Source: Gnetum montanum (lineage: Eukaryota; Streptophyta; Gnetopsida; Gnetales; Gnetaceae). From it: a DNA stretch of 64,000 nt. Position 1 is the first letter of the stretch. Every line of letters begins with the position of its first letter. The notes under the pieces are model-generated. The model worked only from the letters and a program-made list of their open reading frames with translations, was not told where the DNA came from and did no database searches. Positions 1 to 13,138 of the stretch are shown piece by piece. Position numbers and translations under genes: made by a program. The stretch is from NCBI GenBank assembly GCA_015680685.1, contig MNCI01002813.1, positions 1,760,468 to 1,824,467 of the forward strand, read 5' to 3'.

Positions 1-30
1 TGGATCAGCTATCAACCATTGGGTGTCTTC

Positions 31-608
31 TTATTGTGTGGTTGCTACATATAGGTACTTTTGTATGTTAATGTCCTGTGCACACCGATTGCATGCAAGA
101 AATGCTAAACATTTCTGCACAGAATCACACCCTGTATCACTGTATGTGATGCATGGAACCTTCTTCTTCTTGATCTTTCCAAAAGAATTCTCCTTAGATA
201 TTTTTAGGGAAAGATTGTGGATCCCTAGGTGTGCATATATAGTACTTATCCATGCCCTTCCCATTATTATCGGGAAGTCCCCTTTACCGTTGTTTACTTG
301 TATCACTAGGAAATCAACTGGGTATGACCACCCACACATAGTGGTAATGATGTCCTCCACTAGTTCCAAGGGAACAATGATGGATTGGTCAATGAGCTCT
401 AAGTGAATATTATCTTCCTTAATGGAGGTAGGTTCCAGGCTTTGTACATCTCTTGTGATATTAAGTTGACTCTGAAACTTAAGTCTAGAAGAGCTTTACA
501 TGGTTCATTCCTAGCAACTTGGAGATAGATTAGAGGGCTTCCAGGCTCAGAGAATTTTCTAGGAAGGTGGCCCACCTTAATCCAGTCAGTAACAACATGT
601 GTTAACAT
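31..608 (-). pseudogene. Aspartic protease region of element E, decayed
   Basis: Two open pieces (399-608 and 31-369) together resemble the Ty3/gypsy retropepsin. The first contains CKALLDLSFRVNLI, where an intact enzyme would have a D-S/T-G active-site triad; here it reads DLS, so the site is lost. The second contains PVDFLVIQVNNGKGDFPIIMG, matching the family's conserved second half (F-hydrophobic...D-x-P-I-I-x-G-R). The protease would cut the Gag-Pol precursor. The following RT lies off the window. Confidence 0.65.
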
Positions 609-659
609 AACAGTATGTGTTGAGCTCAGTGTTTGGTTTGAAGGGAGCTCTAAAGCCTT

Positions 660-3143
660 ATTTTATGGAGAGGCGTTCAGAGGTTCAACCACTTGTGGTT
701 GTGAAAGCTTAGTTGGACTGTTGGTTCTGAAGAAAGGGATTTTCTTCCTAAGGTTGTTAGAACCAACTGCGGGTTGAGGATGCATAGCCCTCATGGCATT
801 GCATTGCTGTGGTTGAGTGGGGAGTTCCCCCCACATTGCTGGAGCGGGTGGTAATGGAGCTATCAATGTGAGAGTTATGGATGGATTTGGAGGATGGTAT
901 GTCTGTGGGTTATCTCCCCTAGGAGAAGGAGTCCTATAATACTCCCAAGCTTGGTAGTGATGTTGTGGTGTCACGTGACCAATAGAGTCACGTGGAGAGA
1001 TTAGCTACTGCATGTAGTAGCCATATGGGTCTGGTTGCCGGTAGGGGTATTGTTGCCTTGGTGGTGGCATCATCCATGACTATGGGTATTTTCACTATTG
1101 ATGTTGCTCGATGGGTTGTGGTGGAGTTCCACTTGGATAATACATTGAAGGTTAGTGGAACTGCCTTGGGTTACCTTGGGGATAAGGTAACCATCAGGTT
1201 GCTTGCTATTTATTAAGTCGTGGGTTGAGTGCATACACCCCAGACTCTTGTAGATGTGAGATCATTGGGAAACATCGCTTAGGATGGTCGTATTGGCATA
1301 TCTCACAACCACCATCATTGTCAGTGTCTAAATCCACAACCTCTTCGGTGATGGCCATTTTCCCTTACCTTTGTTATGTGCATTGTCCACTTCTCTCTTT
1401 TCTTTTTGTCATAGTCACTACCTTGCTCCCTAGACTCCTCTATGATTTTAAGAAAAATTTTAAACCTATTATCTAGGGAGTCCCACATTTGATCTACCTT
1501 TGTCAATACTTATATTGTTAACTTTTGGAGTGGCAAAGTTTTCCTATTCACCATCTCTTCGAGTGGTGACTCTTCCTCCTCCTCACAGAATCTCACTCCC
1601 CTTTTTCAGAGGGAAGGATCTTGGTTGTACTCTTCTACACTTTCTCTCTTTCATAGCTCACCTTCTTCTTTGGCTACTTGCTTTAGAAATCTATGAACCT
1701 GATGAGACCTAAGCTCTGATAATCTCCCTTGGGCATACATTCCAAGGGTTCTCCTTGTTTCATGCCTAAGTTCATCCACGAGATGGCATAGTTGATCCTG
1801 CTATGAATAACCATGGCCAGAACAACGATGTAATAGTGTGTAATAGTGGTCTATGGTAGCATCCAAGGGTTTATGATTTCCTTACTTCCATCCTTGGATT
1901 TTCTTTCATAGGTTAGAAAATTGAGAGTATGTTTGATAGTTATCATTAAACAGTTCTAACATTGTACTCCACCTTTGAATGGATTCCAATTCTAAGGACC
2001 AGTACTAGCTTTCCGCTTCTTTCACTAGTGTCCTTGGGAATAACTTCAATTTTTGCCATTCATTCTTGATGTTTTTCAAGGCACATGCATCGTGGAATGC
2101 TTGTAGGTGATTTTGAGGATCAGCATTGTATCCCCCTTCAAATCATGGGATATTGGTCATGTCTAACTTGTTGATCCTACTATCCTTTTGGTGCCTTGTT
2201 GGAACTCTTACAGGCTCCGTTATATCTAACATACTTCTAGTTGCGAGTAGGGGTTCTTCGTGGTCATCTTGTTCATAGTGTCTATGGTATCTGCATAGTT
2301 CCCTACTCTTCTTTCTTCTATTCCTTGATTCCCTAGAGTGCCCTTGTCCTCGTTCTTGACTATGTTATCAATGTTTTTCACTCTGTTTTCCTTTATCCTC
2401 ACGGTTGATTTCCTTATGACTATGTCCGGATATTGAAGGAGAGGGTGAATGTGACAATGAAGGTGAAGAAGAAGGAGAACCATCGCCATGATGGTGTTTT
2501 CTACCTTCTCTTCAATGGTCTTAGCCTTGATCATGATTACGATTAGAATGTCTGCCCTTATCATGTGTTTATGTTCCCTTGTTCAACACTTCGTGTTCAT
2601 GGGGATTAGAACCAGGGTTGTGAACCGTGGAGTGGAGGTTTTGATACACCACCTCCTGACCATCATTAGGAGGGAAAACATCATTAGGTGGGGAACCTGT
2701 TGAAGTAGATTCACCATCCCCAATTTTTCTTAAAACATGTGAGGCGTTATGGGGCCATTTACCCTTCAAGGATGTGTGGTAACTCTCCTATCACAAGTCC
2801 CGTTGAGTTGCACCTCTGTGGGATGATAGTCCCTTGTGCCATGATCGCATGCAACATATTATGCATATAAAAATGGCATTCCTATTTGTGTGAGAGCATG
2901 AAGGAGCATGTTGGGGACTGATCGGTCTAGAGGTAACACTATGTTACCCTCCAAGTCTCTCCAACATAGTTATTCATCTTGGTGAATAATAAAGTTGAAA
3001 TCAGGTACATACTCATCATGATGAGTATATACTATTTGAAACTATTGAGGAATTGGTGGATCTTAGTTACGTGTATGATGTCGCCAACTGTCTCTTGTGT
3101 TAGTCCTAGGCAATGAAGTGCTCTTATGTGAAGAAGAAGCCAT
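660..3143 (-). pseudogene. gag of element E, decayed
   Basis: The likely start is ATG at 3143, encoding MASSSHKSTSL, about 130 bp inside the primer site. An N-terminal Ser/Pro-rich segment is followed by the retrotransposon Gag core (about 1700-2150), aligning with the Gag cores of A and B (an LQAFHDACALKN-like stretch, then the region before LGMYAQGRL). A zinc knuckle CEICQYDHPKRC (CX2CX3HX3C) lies near 1248-1285, close to the CX2CX3HX4C type I associate with Athila. Several stops and frame changes break it. Gag would form the virus-like particle. The N-terminus differs from the A/B/C gag, so E belongs to another subfamily. Confidence 0.7.
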
Positions 3144-3270
3144 TTTTTTCTTATTCGGTGTGCGATGTATCATTGTCTTATCTTCCTTTGATTAACCCTA
3201 AGGGTTTGTTCTAGCATTCCAATGATATGGATGATTTCCTATGTTCTATGTAGCGGACAAACAACTAAGT

Positions 3271-3287
3271 CCTTGGCAACGATGCCA
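3271..3287 (-). other. Primer binding site of element E (Asp-tRNA type)
   Basis: Minus-strand TGGCATCGTTGCCAAGG lies one base from the LTR. It resembles the classic Athila primer site complementary to tRNA-Asp (TGGCGCCGTTGCCGGGGA) with a few transition changes, and it fixes the element's orientation. Confidence 0.7.
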
Positions 3288-3288
3288 A

Positions 3289-4069
3289 TGATGAGTGGCG
3301 AGGTACCCCTACACTCAACCATACGAATATGAGCATCTCACATGCGATTCGGTTGAACTCCAAGGACTAAGTACTTACATGCCTTAATGGAACACTCAGG
3401 GTTAATCAATTTTTTTCTTTCCAAACTTACTTGTATTGTCACGGTTGTATGGTTAAGTAAGCTTGAGGTACATGATTTTTATAACTTTTATCTTTTTGAT
3501 GTCTTATGCTAATAAGGGAAAGGGAAAGAGAACTAAGTGACTAACTTACTTTGACTATTCATTAACTAAGTTCTAATTTTCCTAACGCCAGTATACATTC
3601 CCACTTACTGTACACATCCTAAACCAGTGCAACCCTGCTGGGATTACCAAATACTAATCATTACTGGGTTACCAAGCACTTCATGCATGCTCAAAGTGGT
3701 CGTACTGAGTGCACCTAATTACAAGAATCAAGGGTTGAGAGAGAGATTAATTAACTAGGAAAGCATTAAACATTCAACAATAATTAATTACTAATTAGCT
3801 TAATTCGTATGCTGCAAGGTGTATCATAAAGTTTGTCTTCATTGTCGTACAAAAATGTGTGCTCAGGTACAATTTGCTCGAATAAAGATCCGTTCACTCT
3901 ATGACTCCTACTGCGGGCACATGGAAATTATTCTAACTCTGGAATGGTAAAACTACAAGAGTTTGGCTAAGGGTCTAAGTCTAACTCCCCCGGAACAAAG
4001 GGCGTTACCTCTTATTTATAGAAGATGAGGCAAGATGCAATAACGAGGATGTGATATCACAGCTCCTCA
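3289..4069 (-). repeat. 5' LTR of element E
   Basis: The lower boundary is sharp: TGATGAGTGGCGAGG at 3289, next to a primer site. The upper boundary is inferred from CTCCTCA at 4063-4069, a one-base variant of the family terminus CTCATCA. A TATA motif on the minus strand (TATAAATAAG, about 4011-4020) matches the one in the other LTRs. Length is about 781 bp, against 785-913 bp in the relatives. Confidence 0.75.
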
Positions 4070-4329
4070 CATTTCATGCATAAAATATGGATAGTCAAAA
4101 GTACATCTATCCAAGCATGTAACCAGCATGTCAAAATAGTAGTCATTCAAAAGTACCTATATGCAGAAACCATGAAATAGGAGGGTATCTAGTCGGTAGC
4201 AGCATAACATCAAGCTGAATCCACAATATGCATGGAATCATTGGAGAGCCTCAAAAGTTCCTACATTGAGAATATGAATGAAATGGAACAACTCCATAGT
4301 CAACTCATTCACATGCAAAATGAAATGGA

Positions 4330-6900
4330 TTGGAGAGTGTTAGAAATCCTAGATCACTTTAATTAGGATCCCCTTGAACTAAAAACATTACAAGAAACTC
4401 TAGAATACACTTTTCTTAACACTGGCAAGCTAATAATCATTAATGTTAACCTTGTTCATGATTAGAAGTAGCTATTGAAGGTGGTTAACAAATGGCCAAC
4501 AACCTTTGGCTAGTAATATCATGAACTAATAGGGATAGATCCATGGATATGCCAACACTACATCTATATAGAATCTTCCATCAAGCCAAAGAAGCAACTA
4601 CAGAAAAGGTTGAACCAAAAACTTAAAAAAGCTATCAAGAAAGAAGTAGAATAACTTCTTAATGTCAAGTTCATATATCCAATTGTGGATAATGAATGAA
4701 TTATCTTCCTTATGATTATACCTAATTAAGGAGGTAAGTGGAGAGTCTACATAGATTTTATACTATTGAACATGGTTGTGGATTATTGAACTTAGAAAGG
4801 GAGGAAAGGGGATGAATAGGTTTCCCAAAATAAAATTCTTTGGAATAATTCACATACACAAAACTTAATGTGGTTCCCCAACTTAGGAAGTCCATGCTTA
4901 GAGGATACTTTGCAAGCATACCTCTAGACTTTGTTGCTTTCAAATGTGGTTTGAAGGATATGACACCTTGTACAAGCTCTAAGCTTGACTTTGAAGTGAT
5001 TCGACATTGTGAATCCACTCAACCCTATAAGGTCCTGACAAGCTTAGAATGTGATTTCTAGGATCCCACAATCTTTACAATCTTGAGCTCTTCTCTAGAG
5101 TGTTGTGGCACTATGCTAACATTTAATCCCATAGGATCGTAACAAGCTCAAGCAAGATGCCTTCCCAAAAGAATCACATCAACCCTACAAGTCAACAAAA
5201 GAGAATAATGATTACAATGGATGAATGCAACTTAGTTTGCTAATCCTTGTACTTGAGGTATAGCTCACTTTACAATAGACAAAAGATACGGTAATGAAGA
5301 ACAAGTAGGATTATAATGATTTCCAAATGATTACATAATGATAGTACAAGATTTTGCACATTCCCCAATGAGAATGATGTCTTATTATAGCCATTATGTT
5401 TCCAAATTCATCTTGAAACTCATGCAATGGCTAGTTAATAGTCATGAAAGATATCTTCTTCATGGTTGAGACATCTTTTTGCATTTGGCCTCCATTCTAG
5501 AAATATGTCCTTATCTAGTGAAAGATATCTTTCTGTAATTGACCTTCATTTTTGGAAGACATCTTTGTCTAGTGAAAGACGTCTACTATTTTTCAAAGAT
5601 GTCTTTACTTGTGCTGCCTTCAATTCTACCCAAATGTCTACTGTTTCTTGGATACATCTTTGTTTGCTTCCTTTGCATTTTCATTCCTTGTCCATGATCT
5701 TACACTTCCACATGCTCTAATGATGTTAACTTTTCTTGTAAGTTATTTGGTCTTTATCCACATTCTTTGAATTCTTGCATGTTCACTTGAGACCTTATGG
5801 ATGACCTTTTCCTTTCAACTCATCTTTTTGTACTTTGTCATCTTATCTTGGTATCCCATGTACTTTGTCCTACAAACACAACAACCACACAACCATACAA
5901 ACAAATTTTGATTCCATTGTACTTAACATTTTGACAAACCAAAAGGTCAACAATGGAAACCTTCAATGATCATTTTTCGTTACCATTTTTTGACTAGGTG
6001 TTGGACACCATTTTAGTACATTACTACTATAGCTTTCTAGATGGTTATAGTGGCTATAACTAGATCCAAATTACACCATAGGATAAGGCCAAAATAATGT
6101 TCACAAGTAATTGGAGGACTTTTTCATACAAAAAAGTGCCTTTTGGCTTGTGTAATGCTCCTTCTATTTTTCAATGCTTAGTACTTAGCATCATCCAGTA
6201 GCAAATTGGTAGTGAGGTAGAAATCTTCATGGATGACTTTTCTACCTATGGTACCACTTTTGACCAAGCCTTGAACCATCTTAAGCAAGTGCTTTAATGA
6301 TGCATGGAAACTAATCTGAAGCTCAACTAGTAGATGAGCAACTTCATGGTCCAAGAAGGTATAGTTTTGAAGCATCAAATTTCAGCAAAAAGGATTGAGG
6401 TGGACCCAAAGAAAGTACTGATCATCTAAGGAATTACCATACAGCTTGAAATGGTAAAAGATGTAAGGTCATGCCTTAGGCATAATGGTTATGATAGGCA
6501 TTTCATCAAGAACTTCTCAAGAATTGCTAAGTCATTAATAAAGCTAACAAAGAAGAATGCATCCTTCAATTGGACTAAGGAATGTGAACTATCATTGTAG
6601 CAGTTAAAGAAAAAGCTCATAGATAATCCCATTTTATGTGCTCCAAATTGGTCCATACCCTACCACATCATGATGGATGCATCCACTTATGCATTGGGAG
6701 CCATGCTTATACAATTGGATGATCAAAAATTTCCTTAGTACATCCATTGTGTAAGTAAAAGCATTGTGGGGCACAACTGAACTAAACCACCATGGAGAAG
6801 GAGCTCATGGTGATGGTATATACCTTAGAGAAATTTAGGCATTATGTGATGGATATTAGATCTTTATGCACACATATTATTGTACCATTAGCTTCCTAAT
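4330..6900 (+). pseudogene. Reverse transcriptase and RNase H of element D, split by an insertion
   Basis: The first half (to 4782) contains an Athila-type lead-in (LEYTFLNTGKL, then KAIKKEVE, FIYPIVDNE and WRVYIDFILLN). The frame resumes after the insertion at about 5954 with NDHFSLPFFD, FLDGYSGYN and VPFGLCNAPSIFQ, which are RT palm motifs, then EIFMDDFSTYG, where the usual YxDD reads FMDD. RNase H follows (MDASTYALGAML, about 6670-6705), with its first Asp intact. At least a dozen in-frame stops are present, many readable as CAG/CAA-to-TAG/TAA changes. The enzyme would copy the element's RNA into DNA. Confidence 0.8.
4783..5953 (+). mobile_element. 1171-bp insertion in D's RT with imperfect terminal inverted repeats
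   Basis: RT similarity stops at 4782 and resumes at 5954. TGGA flanks both sides (4779-4782 and 5954-5957), as expected of a 4-bp target duplication, and removing one copy restores the reading frame. The ends form an imperfect inverted repeat: TTATTGAACTT at the left, TTGTTGACCTT on the opposite strand at the right (9 of 11 matches). The interior carries degenerate repeats around 'gaaagatatctt...gacatcttt' (about 5440-5620) and no convincing ORF. It is probably a non-autonomous transposon; superfamily unknown. Strand is arbitrary. Confidence 0.55.
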
Positions 6901-7239
6901 GAATAAGCTAGTGGTATGCTATCGTATGATATGGTGACTAGTGATTCTACAGGAGTTCAATCCTATGACAGTGACCAAAATGGGAATTAGGACTATGGTT
7001 GATGATCACTTGTCTCGATTATGATGGAACAACAAAAAGGATGATGGACCTTTATCTAATCAATTTCTTGATGAACTCTTTGCAAAAGCTAATAAAGTTC
7101 AAAGTTCCAAAGATTCTAATTGGTATAATGAATTTTTTGCTTATCTACTCACTTAGGACACTCCTTAAGAATGGGACAACAAGAAGAAACAACAATTTCT
7201 TTACTAATTCAAGCATTACATGAAGATAAAATAAAACCT

Positions 7240-8290
7240 TTACAAGATTTATGCTAATGGATTGCTATGATGGTTGTGGATCCTCCAAGATGCTTATGAA
7301 GGTCCTTGTGGGGATCATTATGTAGGGAGAAGGGCAACTATGAAAATCCTTATGGAAAGATATTTTTGGTCCATAACCTTTAGAAATTTCCATCAATTTT
7401 CTCATTCATGTGAGCACTTCTAAGAGATGGAGGAATGACTATATGCAAGGAAGGTTCTTCGTAATGGATCCAACCATTGAAGCCTTTCAACCTCTAGGGC
7501 ATTAACTTCATGAGGTCCATGAACCCCATGTCTAATGGAAAGGTGTATATCATCATAGTGATTGACTACTACTCCAAATGGACTGAAGTTGTAGTTGTCA
7601 TCAACTATTCATCTTCCACTACAACATAGTCTAAGGTCTTATTTCTAATAATGGAACTCATTTTACAAGGGCTACTTTTTGAAAATTGATGCAACACCTA
7701 AGGGTGAAACATAAATTAATAACTCTCTATTACTCCTAAGCTAACAATCAAGTCAAAGTTACTAACAAGGAAATAATCAGGATACTAACATGCACAGTTA
7801 GTAAATATAGGAAGGACTAGAGCACAAAACTCAATACTCTATGGGCTTATGGATCAACCTTGAAACTTCCTATAGGTTACTCTTTTATGAGTTGATGTAT
7901 AGAAAAATACTAATACTTCCAATCCAAGCTTAGCTTTGTACATTCTCAATGGCCTATGAGCTTGATGTTGATCTAAGCCTAGCACAAAAGGAATGTCTAA
8001 TGACACTAAATATGCTAGAAGAGAATTGCTAAGTAGCTATATTAATGAATGAAGTGCATAAAGCACATGTCAATTAACATCATGATGTACAGATAAGGAG
8101 AGTTAAATTTTAACTAGATGATAAGGTTCTTTATTATAACCCCACACATGTACCAAAGCGTAGAAAATTTCAAATGTAATGGGAAGGACCTTGCATCATT
8201 CATGCAACTTTTCCTTTTGGTGCCATGAAAATTTACCATCCTCCAAGCCTAGAGAAATGGCTATTAGTCAATATCCAATAAGTAAACCCT
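7240..8290 (+). pseudogene. Integrase of element D, decayed
   Basis: The N-terminal zinc-binding region is recognisable at about 7275-7400 (QDAYEGPCGDHYVGRRATMKIL, then YFW). The core shows a decayed first Asp region near 7500-7570, a second-Asp region around 7635-7670 (SNNGTHFTRATF, where the catalytic Asp is replaced by Asn), and the glutamate region near 7745-7780 (NNQVKVTNKEIIRIL). The C-terminal GPF-like stretch GPCIIHATFPFGAMKIYHPP lies at about 8187-8245. Stops and frameshifts are frequent. It would have inserted element cDNA into the genome. Confidence 0.7.
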
Positions 8291-10296
8291 TTCCTAGAAC
8301 CTAGAATAACTAATAGTACTAACACCTTAGCAAATGGACAAGCACACTCTATTTTTCAGATCTCCTCCTTTTAACTTAGTCATGGATGAGATGGCCATCC
8401 ATATTAACATTATGTGAAGGATATTCAATTTTTTAAATTTTTTTTTATAATTTTTTTTCATATGTTTCCATTTTTCATCAATATTTTACTACTTATTTTA
8501 TATATTTTTCCATTTCTTTCTTTCAATTTTACATTTTTTTTGGTTTTATCTTGTTTTGTTTTGTGCATTATAGAATCTTGAATTTTTTCCATGGATATTG
8601 CTACTAATAGAAGTTAATTAATATGGTATTTAATGTTATGATTGATTGCTAAATGATCAAATTTTCTCTCTAGATTATGTCCTCAATTAATAGATTGTTA
8701 ATTTTCTAATGATATCAGGGAGTGAGTCCACAACATCCATCCATTCCATCTACTTTGTGGAGCTCTATGTCATGGGAGTATGAGGTCATTCCATAATTGA
8801 AACTCAAAGTAATAGTAATCAATGATCTTGTTACTTAAGAGAGTTGGAATGGACAAAGTGTAAATGGACAAGGATGTGGCCTCAAGGGGATTTATTGTAT
8901 TACCTTTTCAACTTTCCTCTAAATTTTTATGATCTTCTATTGGTAGATCACCACTTCTATTGTTGACCATAATAGGAATCATGTCTTTGCATGGTGTGGT
9001 TCCAAAAAAAATACATGGAAATTCAAAGCACATCCTTTAGACACAATAATGAGCTATAAGCACTAGTAATGGGGCTAGAAAGAGATGTTAAATATGCCTA
9101 AAGGTACTTCTCTAAATAAGGTCATTCCTTCCTTTCTTTTTCTCTTTTCTTCTTCTCTTGGAGTGGTGGTTATTCTATGGAAGTTATCATGTAAATTTGA
9201 TGGTTGTTAAAAAAGGATATGTCAATGTGAGATCACTATCAATGGAATGGACTTGGTCCTAATTGAGGATGTGCTAGTATCATGTCATCTTAACCACAAA
9301 TTCCACAAGGATCTCATACGAACTAGATCCAGATCACCTAACCCCCATTCTTTCTCTACCATCATTCTTACCTCACAATTGACCATCTTGCTACCTCCTA
9401 TAATATCAATTGATGTATTTTGTATGGAAGTAACATAATCCTTAGACTTTATCTCACATGGATTTGTAACTTACAATAACCATTAATCATTCTTGGTGCC
9501 TATAGACTCCTCGTGATGATAGCATGCAAGGGCATCATAGGCATAAGCTTGCTTTGGGGAGGATCCACTTGCATACCCTTTGGTTTCTTTAAGTTAAACT
9601 TCATATCCCTTGGTCTTTTCTCTAATCTATCTCATCAACTTACATTTTACAAGTCTAGTTTTACTTTCTTTTGATATTGTCAATTCATCCAACTCCAATC
9701 CACTCTCCTCTCTTAATGAAATTATAAGCCTCTTCTATTTTTTTACCATCCTTCTATGTTTTTATAACTTTTATTAGGATATTGTTTCATTTTAAAACTC
9801 AATGAAATTCCTCACTTTTCATATGCAAAGTCTCACTAAGTATAATTGCATCGATGTAGCCCTATCAATGTAATGGGATTCATTGACACACTTCATTTAA
9901 GGCATCCCCATTGAAACAGTAAAAAAATACTCTATATATGCACAATACTTAACCATTTTTACATCATTTTTCACTGAAGAAAGGAGAGTTGTTCATATTT
10001 TTAAAATCCCATGAACCTTCCAAGAACCATAACTCTCAAATCACTAACCCAAATTAACCTATTTTTTGATCCTCAAGCTATCGAAGGTAAGCTTTACGTC
10101 ATGGGCACATAAACCTTTGGTTTCTTTTAGAAAATTTTTCAACTTTAGTAGCTAACTAATAAAATAACACTAAAATAATATAACTCACCAAGATCACAAA
10201 AAACCTAATCATAACCCAATCTAAAAAGAAAGATATTACAAATAACTAAGGATTATGAAGTAAAAAGTTGATTCTTGGTTATGTTTGTGATCACAG
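8291..10296 (+). other. Non-coding spacer of element D, probably intronic
   Basis: No coding frame is seen. Patches match the spacers of A, B and C, for example 'ggaatggacttggtcct' near 9244 and 'gctttggggaggatccac' near 9550. The left part (8420-8560) is T-rich. The stretch ends in a splice-acceptor-like site directly before ORF2, so in an active relative it could be removed as an intron to express ORF2. Confidence 0.5.
10281..10296 (+). promoter_or_regulatory. Splice acceptor before ORF2 of element D
   Basis: ATGTTTGTGATCACAG directly precedes the ORF2 ATG at 10297. The same arrangement, TGTGTGATTRTAG then the start codon, occurs in A, B and C, which suggests selection for an acceptor exactly at the ORF2 start. 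Confidence 0.55.
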
Positions 10297-13138
10297 ATGA
10301 TACCAAAGAGAGGACCACAATTTTTAAGGCCTTCCCTACTAAGGTAGAAGTGGTTAAGAGGAGGAAGGAACCAATAGCAATGACCATAGCACCCCTAGGA
10401 TCAAGTAGTTGAAGTGATCCATGCAATAGGATCTTTTCGGGAGGAGCTTGAAGTAGAATCTATCTTATAGATTCTCACTATAGGAATAGACCAGTCTAGG
10501 TAGGATGAAGTTTCTAGACCAAGGCATAACTTTAAAGTTACCCTCACAAAGACCTGATTGAATAAAATAAGAACCAAGGAGGTCCAGAGTTCCATTCTCC
10601 AAGGGTTGAACTTTGGATCCTTCTTAGAGTCAACACCAGAAGAAGTTTGCATATAACTATAAGGGTCTCCCATATGGCCCATTTTCTCCAATAATGGAGA
10701 ATGGTACATGGGGGAAACTTACCCATTTTGGAATAGCCAATAGGGAGACACATTTGTAAAGATCAAAGACATCACTGTCTTCTACTCAGTTGAGCCCATT
10801 ACAAAAGTCCTTAATTTACCTAACACTAAGGAAAAGTTGGTAGAAATTTCTACATAGGAAGACCCCAAAGCTAAGAAGGGATGGCTCTAGCATTGCTATG
10901 GAATGAAATATACGGAGTATCATGTCCTCACAAAGGTGGAATGTGTGTATTTTAAAATTGTAGCCTATCACATGAATCCAATGATGAGGCCCAGTAAGAT
11001 GCTAGCCTTCTCCACTCGGGCACATGCTACTCTTAGGAAAAAACTCATAGTCAACCTTCCCCAACTTATTTATATGAAGATTGAAAATAACTTTAAGGAA
11101 AATGAGAAGGGAAGGAAGACACTCCCCTTTATGTGCCTCATTCGCAAATTAAGTAAGAGGAAAGCGATAGCACACTATACCAATGATGTGGTTCACCATG
11201 ATCCTAGCACATCATGGTAGGTGATGATGTAGGAGAATGCAAAAACTAAGTTGCAAGAGGAGGAGAGGCCACCACTACCACCATCTATAGGAAAAACTCC
11301 ACTGGAGGCACTTGTAGTTGCCAAAAAGCTTAAAAAGCTTCAATAGTAGTTGCTACAATAAAAGAAAGGCTTGATGGGGAGTCCTCAATTTACTATCTAG
11401 CCTTGAGCCATCTTCACGAGGTCACTAGGACCATCAGTTAGCTAGACAAGGAAACAACCCTATTATTCTTAGCACAAAGAAACTAGGCATTCACAAGATC
11501 TAATCTAAGTACTTAAGAGGTCAGAATATCCATTTCTAAATAAACATTCCCTACACTTTTAGGGAATGTTGCAACCTTCTTCATCAGGTTAGAGGAAGGT
11601 GAGGGGGATATTGTCCTAGTTATGTAATACAAAGATCAAGAGACAACAGTGGAAGTAATTGCTGACAAGGTGGCCAAAGCCCTAAATGCTCTTGTGATGG
11701 TTGTACCATATATATTACCATAATGATAGACATCCATGCATCCACAAGAGTAGGGGGTGATCAATTAAGCATTGACCAACAAGAGGAAGTGTTGAAATTA
11801 CTGGTACGAATCGGGAAACCACTTCTAGAGATCTTCAATCTTTTGGATGAGATCACTATGAAGTAGTCATAGTTGCTTACGAAAAAGCGAAAGTTGTTAA
11901 TTACCAATGCACAACTAGAGGAGGCCATCATTTCCAATTGACAATTGGCCACTGAAGCTGTAGAATTACATGTCCATCTCTTTGACCTTACCATTCTTAG
12001 GCCAGAGCTTATGAGGAATATTTTCAATAGCTTTAGTACTATTTTCAAGAGGCTAAGAATGAAAAGGAGGAAACAATCTTTGATGTGTCCTTGTCGAAAG
12101 TCATGGCCTTCAACACCAACAGGGACTTGTCACAAGTTCAAAAGAAGAACTTGGTCTTAACCAAAGATAACCATCACTTCTAAAATGTTGAGCAACAAAA
12201 GGACCAAATGGTCAAATTCATTCACCATCAACATGAGTACCTAGCCAATGTAAATCTAAATCTAAGAAGGTTGGAATTGAAGAACGATAATTTCTTGATG
12301 AAGGAAGTCTGTGTGCTTTGTGAAAAGATAGCCACTAAGGTATCTGCCTGGAAGGAAAAAGCCCTGAAATTTGAAGAGATGAAAAATCATTATAAGAACC
12401 AGGTTGGGATTTTCAAAGAAGTCAATGGAAAAGGACATTGAATTAGCAAGGGAAAATATGAACAAGACTCTTTAGCAACTTCAAAAATGAGGCAATGTGT
12501 GTCAGCCCATCTTTGATGGACTAAACACATATAACAAAGTTAAAATTCACTTGAAAGAGTTGTAGATTGAGGAGATGAAAATATATATGAAGCTTTCCAA
12601 CCTCCATTATGCAAACTTGGTGATGCTGATAGTTGGAAGATTAAGGTCTAAATTGGAAAATCAAGTGACTAGTTCATACATCCTCTATGAGGTGAAATTC
12701 AAGCATCACAAAGAGACAAAACAAAAGTTGGAGATAGCCAATGTAGACCTTCAAGTTCTTAAGAGAAAGTTCATTGATCAATGTTATGTTGTTAAGAACC
12801 TGTCTAGAAGGATGAATGACTACCATGATCTATAGAATAAAGTAAAGATTTTTGACATCAAACATAAGAAATTTGTAGCCTAGTTCATCAATACGAAGGA
12901 ACTGTTTCCTTTGATGCCATGCCCATGGGACATCCCTACACTAGGCCACATCGATGAAGCTATGTGGACTACTTATGATCCATGTTGTAAAGAAGAAAAG
13001 ATGAAAGCATTACTAGATGATTTTAAACTCCTAGAAAAAGTAGTGATAATAGGCAGCTAGCCTCAACCTCCCCTAGCACCAAAACATGATGAAGGACCTT
13101 CAGCACCACTGGAGACTTCACCTCTAAGCATTGTATGA
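10297..13138 (+). pseudogene. ORF2 (Athila post-pol, 'env-like' position) of element D
   Basis: It begins MIPKRGPQF and ends near 13138 (PLETSPLSIV). The longest open piece (10903-11220) resembles the domain annotated in databases as 'putative plant transposon protein': TKVECVYFKIVAYHMNPM, a central KKLIVNLPQLIYMKI, then LPFMCLIRKL. The second half (about 11800-12840) is Lys/Glu/Gln-rich and coiled-coil-like, including SNLHYANLVMLIVGRLRSKL, which matches C's LENLRYANLAMLIARKLRIE. I see no clear signal peptide or membrane anchor, so the 'env' label rests on position only. Several stops and at least one frameshift break the frame. Its function is not known to me. Confidence 0.65.

Larger units (their letters stand above)
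1..4069 (-). mobile_element. Athila-like Ty3/gypsy element E, 5' portion
   Basis: Reading leftward from 4069 the order is LTR (4069-3289), Asp-tRNA-like primer site, gag and aspartic protease; RT and integrase would lie beyond the left edge. The LTR starts and ends like those of elements A-D and G. All reading frames carry stops and frameshifts, so the copy is dead. It appears to sit inside element D, whose pol picks up at about 4070 on the opposite strand, but the target-site duplication cannot be checked because the other end is outside the window. Confidence 0.8.

Noticed and set aside
23-406. 127-codon plus-strand ORF at the left edge
   Set aside because: It is opposite the protease-coding strand of element E, which has family similarity; the plus-strand translation resembles nothing.
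10297-13138. ORF2 as a true retroviral-type envelope gene
   Set aside because: The position matches Athila 'env-like' ORFs, but I see no signal peptide, cleavage site or membrane anchor; coiled coil alone is not enough.
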